From Prevotellaceae bacterium (GTDB taxonomy: Bacteria > Bacteroidota > Bacteroidia > Bacteroidales > UBA932), in contig JAIRLC010000110.1 in assembly GCA_031259645.1 (NCBI GenBank), positions 1 through 7,940 of the forward strand: DNA of 7,940 bases, given 5' to 3'. The translations under genes were made by a program, and so were the position numbers. Below, piece after piece: positions 5,778 through 7,940 of the stretch (positions are counted from its first letter, which is position 1; each line of letters opens with the position of its first letter). The notes under the pieces are model-generated. The model saw nothing but the letters and a program-made list of their open reading frames with translations. It made no database searches and was not told the DNA's origin.

Positions 5778-7127
5778 ATGACACATCCCGCTAAACCGAC
5801 AAATTATGTAATGCCTTTCATTACGATGGTCTTTTTATTCCTTATCATAGGGTTCCTGACCACAGCGAATGCACAGTTTCAAGGACCATTGAAGGAAGCC
5901 TTTTTGAAAGGAGTGGGCGATTTGAAAAATACGTTCGCCACGTTGATTACTTTTTCGTGGTTCCTCGCCTATCCCCTTTGCGGCGGAATTGGCGCGGCTT
6001 GGATAACAAAGTATGCGTACAAAGGAACATTAATTCGCTCGCTGTTCATCATGATAGCGGGACTGGGGCTGTTTTTCCTTTCCTCATGGTTCACGGTACA
6101 ATTTCCAAACGCCACATTGCAATTAGGACAAAACGTAATACCCTCCGGTTTTTTTATTTTCCTGTTGGGGTCGTTTGTTGTAGGCGCTTCCGCCACCATA
6201 TTGCAAGTGGTTATCAACCCGTACCTGACCGCCTGTTTCATCAAAGGCACGCAGCCGGTACAGCGGTTAGCCATCGGCGGATCCGCTAATTCCATCGGCA
6301 CCACCATTGCGCCATTCTTTGTTACCGGCATTGTGTTCGGCGGCGTAGCTATGGAAGATGTGCAAGTCAGCCAGCTCATGATACCTTTCCTGTCGCTGAT
6401 AGCCGTTATTGCCCTCATCGTTGTGGCGCTGTTCCGGTTGTCGTTGCCGGATATACAGGGAACCAAAGCAGAACGCGGCGAGAAATTAGAGAAAAGTATT
6501 TGGTCGTTCCGTCATCTGACATTGGGCGTCATAGCTATCTTTTTCTACGTGGGCGTGGAAGTGTGTATCGGAGCGAACATCAACCTGTATGCTATAGAAC
6601 AGGAGAAAGTTGCCGGGGCGTTTTCTTTCTTCGGAAACAGTTCCCTCACCTTGTTCGGCATTAATTTCGCCATTCCGGCATTGATGGCTACGTTGTACTG
6701 GGGCGGCATGCTCGTCGGACGGCTGGTTGGGAGTTCACTGAAAACCGTTCATCCGCGCATACAATTGGTGACGACAACCGCTGTTGCCACTGCGCTTACT
6801 TTGTTAGCCATCGGGTTTAACAATCCATGGTTATTGACCGCCGTGGGGCTGTTCCATTCCATTATGTGGGGCGCTATTTTTACGTTATCGGTGGCAAAAT
6901 TGGGGAAATATACTTCCGTAGCCTCCGGCGTATTCATGATAGGCGTAGTTGGCGGCGCTATCCTCCCGCTGTTGCAGGGAGCCATAGCCGACGCTATAGG
7001 CGGTTGGCGGTGGTCGTGGTTTATTGTTATCTTTGGGGAATTATTTATGTTATATTATGCCCTGATAGGCAGCAGGCAGCAGCAGGCAGTAGGCAGTGCT
7101 GGCGCTTCGCGAATGGAGAATGGATAG
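5778..7127 (+). CDS. FHS-family sugar permease (FucP/GluP/NagP-like MFS)
   Basis: 449-residue inner-membrane transporter with about 12 hydrophobic segments, predicted to import a sugar. Family hallmarks: GPLKEAF (36-42) at the end of the first helix, INPYLTA (146-152), ANSIGTTIAPFF (170-181), FFYVGVEVCIGANIN (255-269), LYWGGMLVGRLVGS (306-319) and GVVGGAILPLLQGAIAD (389-405). These match the fucose:H+ symporter (FHS) group, which includes fucose, glucose/galactose and N-acetylglucosamine permeases. At the positions I align with E. coli FucP D46 and E135, both important for proton-coupled transport, this protein has A32 and Q143. The ATG at 5778 is preferred because upstream in-frame residues overlap nagB and are not membrane-like. 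It follows the NagB-like gene by 28 bp and is probably co-transcribed. The last 20 or so residues (from about 430) are encoded by tandem heptamer repeats and are not expected to be family sequence. Confidence 0.92.
   Translation: MTHPAKPTNYVMPFITMVFLFLIIGFLTTANAQFQGPLKEAFLKGVGDLKNTFATLITFSWFLAYPLCGGIGAAWITKYAYKGTLIRSLFIMIAGLGLFFLSSWFTVQFPNATLQLGQNVIPSGFFIFLLGSFVVGASATILQVVINPYLTACFIKGTQPVQRLAIGGSANSIGTTIAPFFVTGIVFGGVAMEDVQVSQLMIPFLSLIAVIALIVVALFRLSLPDIQGTKAERGEKLEKSIWSFRHLTLGVIAIFFYVGVEVCIGANINLYAIEQEKVAGAFSFFGNSSLTLFGINFAIPALMATLYWGGMLVGRLVGSSLKTVHPRIQLVTTTAVATALTLLAIGFNNPWLLTAVGLFHSIMWGAIFTLSVAKLGKYTSVASGVFMIGVVGGAILPLLQGAIADAIGGWRWSWFIVIFGELFMLYYALIGSRQQQAVGSAGASRMENG
7067..7097 (+). repeat. 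Heptamer repeat family A (AGGCAGY)
   Basis: AGGCAGC is repeated at 7067-7073 and 7074-7080, then AGC, then AGGCAGT at 7084-7090 and 7091-7097. The repeat is inside the 3' end of the permease gene and encodes its unusual Ser-Arg-Gln-Gln-Gln-Ala-Val-Gly tail. It resembles the short tandemly repeated repetitive (STRR) heptamers known from cyanobacteria in structure, not in origin. Confidence 0.85.
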
Positions 7128-7138
7128 TGGAGAATTAG
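7111..7138 (+). repeat. Heptamer repeat family B (GAATGGA)
   Basis: Four consecutive heptamers: GAATGGA, GAATGGA, TAGTGGA and GAATTAG, the last two diverged. The permease stop codon TAG (7125-7127) is formed by the first three bases of the diverged third unit, so the reading frame is closed by repeat DNA rather than by an ancestral stop. Confidence 0.75.
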
Positions 7139-7151
7139 CTGGCGCGCCAGC
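7138..7151. repeat. Perfect 14-bp palindrome GCTGGCGCGCCAGC
   Basis: The 14-mer equals its own reverse complement and lies precisely between heptamer families B and C, touching both to within a base or two. Its left half GCTGGCGC also occurs at 7098-7105, between families A and B. It can fold as a very G/C-rich hairpin in RNA or serve as a dimeric protein site. No T-run follows, so it is not a standard intrinsic terminator. Confidence 0.8.
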
Positions 7152-7152
7152 C

Positions 7153-7190
7153 GACTTACGACTTATGACTTACGACTTACGACTTATGAC
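7153..7190 (+). repeat. Heptamer repeat family C (GACTTAY)
   Basis: Five full heptamers in a row, GACTTAC, GACTTAT, GACTTAC, GACTTAC and GACTTAT, plus a partial GAC. It ends four bases before the ATG of the next gene and so forms essentially its whole immediate leader. Copy-number change here would alter spacing between any upstream promoter and the start codon. Confidence 0.9.
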
Positions 7191-7194
7191 TATT

Positions 7195-7647
7195 ATGAAA
7201 AAGATACTATTATTATTACTGTTATCGGGTTGGTTTGTGCCGGTGCAGGCGCAATATCAAACAAGCGCATCCCGCCTGTGGGAAAAGTATCCGCCCGAAG
7301 TGCAGCTAAGAGGCTTTGGGCTGCACCAGTCACAACTCGTGCAAATGGACAATGATGCACAACTGGAAGAAGTATTCCTCTTCAGCGCCGACAATGGGCA
7401 TTATCCGTATTTCGACATATTTAAAATCTACTACGTAATCGTGGGGAATTATACCAAAGAAGTAAAGTATAAATCGGAAATAGTACGCACGACGGAACGC
7501 TCCTTATTGCTGGAAGACCGGGATAATGACGGGAAATTCGAGTTATACCACCGCTACTTTAAGGACGGGAATTTCACGGTAGATACCTCCGGCAATCATT
7601 TGCAAGTTACTTGGGTTTATGATTGCATTGAGCATATTAACAAATAA
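7195..7647 (+). CDS. Small secreted protein with acidic Ca-binding-like motifs
   Basis: 150 residues; family not recognised. Residues 1-19 form a signal peptide (MKKI, a leucine run, VQA before Q20), so the mature protein of about 131 residues is exported to the periplasm or beyond. Two segments resemble the acidic loops of FG-GAP/VCBS or EF-hand-type repeats: QMDNDAQLEEVF (50-61) and LEDRDNDGKFELYHRY (106-121), each followed by aromatic beta-strand-like sequence. A single cysteine (C144) argues against internal disulfides. The ATG at 7195 is chosen over an upstream in-frame start because it begins the signal peptide; the upstream extension would be translated repeat DNA. Its start context CTATTATGAAAAA is identical to that of the FISUMP gene (120-132). 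The ThuA-domain gene begins 5 bp after its stop, so the two are almost certainly co-transcribed. Confidence 0.8.
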   Translation: MKKILLLLLLSGWFVPVQAQYQTSASRLWEKYPPEVQLRGFGLHQSQLVQMDNDAQLEEVFLFSADNGHYPYFDIFKIYYVIVGNYTKEVKYKSEIVRTTERSLLLEDRDNDGKFELYHRYFKDGNFTVDTSGNHLQVTWVYDCIEHINK

Positions 7648-7652
7648 GAATT

Positions 7653-7940
7653 ATGAAAAAACTGATATTTATTGCCGCGTCATTTTTTATTTTTGCCGGA
7701 AATATGCCCGATGCGCCGGGGAAGACAAAAATAAAAACCATGATTGTAACCGGGCAAGACGGAAGCCATTGGTGGCAGGGCGGAAGCGAGGCTATTAAAA
7801 TGATATTGGAGAACAGTGAATTGTTTACCGTTGATATACTTGTTACGCCTTCCTGGGGGGAAGATATGACCGCATACAATCCCGATTTTTTTTCCTACGA
7901 TTTAGTGGTGATACACTATGGCGGAACAACGTGGGCGGAA
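7653..7940 (+). CDS. Secreted ThuA-domain protein (5' part, cut by window edge)
   Basis: The frame is open from the ATG at 7653 to the right edge (96 codons), so the C-terminal part is missing. It starts with a signal-peptide-like MKKLIFIAASFFIFAG, then a region matching the start of the ThuA domain (trehalose-utilization-type, class I amidotransferase-like fold): IKTMIVTGQDGSHWWQG (27-43), a helix SEAIKMILENSELFTVDIL (45-63), then FSYDLVVIHYGG (80-91), corresponding to the second strand and loop. ThuA-domain proteins are common and often exported in Bacteroidota carbohydrate-use regions; their biochemical role is poorly defined, with some relatives linked to sugar oxidation or isomerisation. 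The gene follows the small secreted protein by 5 bp. Confidence 0.85.
   Translation, partial: MKKLIFIAASFFIFAGNMPDAPGKTKIKTMIVTGQDGSHWWQGGSEAIKMILENSELFTVDILVTPSWGEDMTAYNPDFFSYDLVVIHYGGTTWAE

Noticed and set aside
5969..6466. Long reverse frame within the permease gene
   Set aside because: Lies wholly antisense to the permease, with no recognisable domain; the forward frame has clear FHS motifs.
7096..7194. Longer start for the small secreted protein
   Set aside because: The extension would be translated heptamer repeat DNA ahead of an otherwise perfect signal peptide.

Overview
The window looks like a chromosomal segment of a Bacteroidota (Bacteroidales-type) bacterium. Start codons are preceded by A/T-rich leaders without recognisable Shine-Dalgarno sequences. 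Two intergenic regions carry octamers matching the Bacteroidota -7 box TAnnTTTG. The gene content is also typical of the phylum: a FISUMP-type secreted protein, a histidine kinase fused to a response regulator and an AraC-type DNA-binding domain, an FHS-family sugar permease and a secreted ThuA-domain protein. No rRNA, tRNA, transposase or CRISPR array was seen.

Layout: (i) positions 1-124 hold a possible tail of an upstream gene and a C/G-rich inverted repeat in the leader of the next gene. (ii) 125-1327 (+) encodes a secreted, cysteine-rich FISUMP-domain protein. (iii) 1328-1577 is a convergent intergenic region with four perfect GGGACGTCCC palindromes spaced exactly 21 bp apart. (iv) 1578-2144 (-) encodes a flavodoxin-fold lipoprotein. 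(v) 2145-2314 is a divergent promoter region with A/T-rich direct repeats. (vi) 2315-3952 (+) encodes a one-component-like hybrid kinase/response regulator that lacks the large periplasmic sensor usual in its class. (vii) 4067-7127 (+) is a compact three-gene block: ROK sugar kinase, NagB-like 6-phospho-hexosamine deaminase/isomerase, and FHS sugar permease. (viii) 7067-7190 is a cluster of three different heptanucleotide tandem repeats around a perfect 14-bp palindrome; the permease C-terminus runs into it. (ix) 7195-7647 encodes a small secreted protein with two acidic Ca-binding-like motifs, followed 5 bp later by the start of a ThuA-domain secreted protein cut by the window edge.

Functionally, the block from 4067 onward reads as uptake (permease), phosphorylation (ROK kinase) and deamination/isomerisation (NagB-like) of a hexosamine or related sugar, with exported accessory proteins downstream. 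The regulator just upstream is the obvious candidate controller. The best leads for something unusual are the NagB-like enzyme with Gln in place of the catalytic Glu and Arg in a conserved Gly position, the sensor-less hybrid kinase, the heptamer-repeat cluster that has rewritten a gene end, and the 21-bp-phased palindrome array. Family assignments come from reading motifs by eye; no database search was possible.
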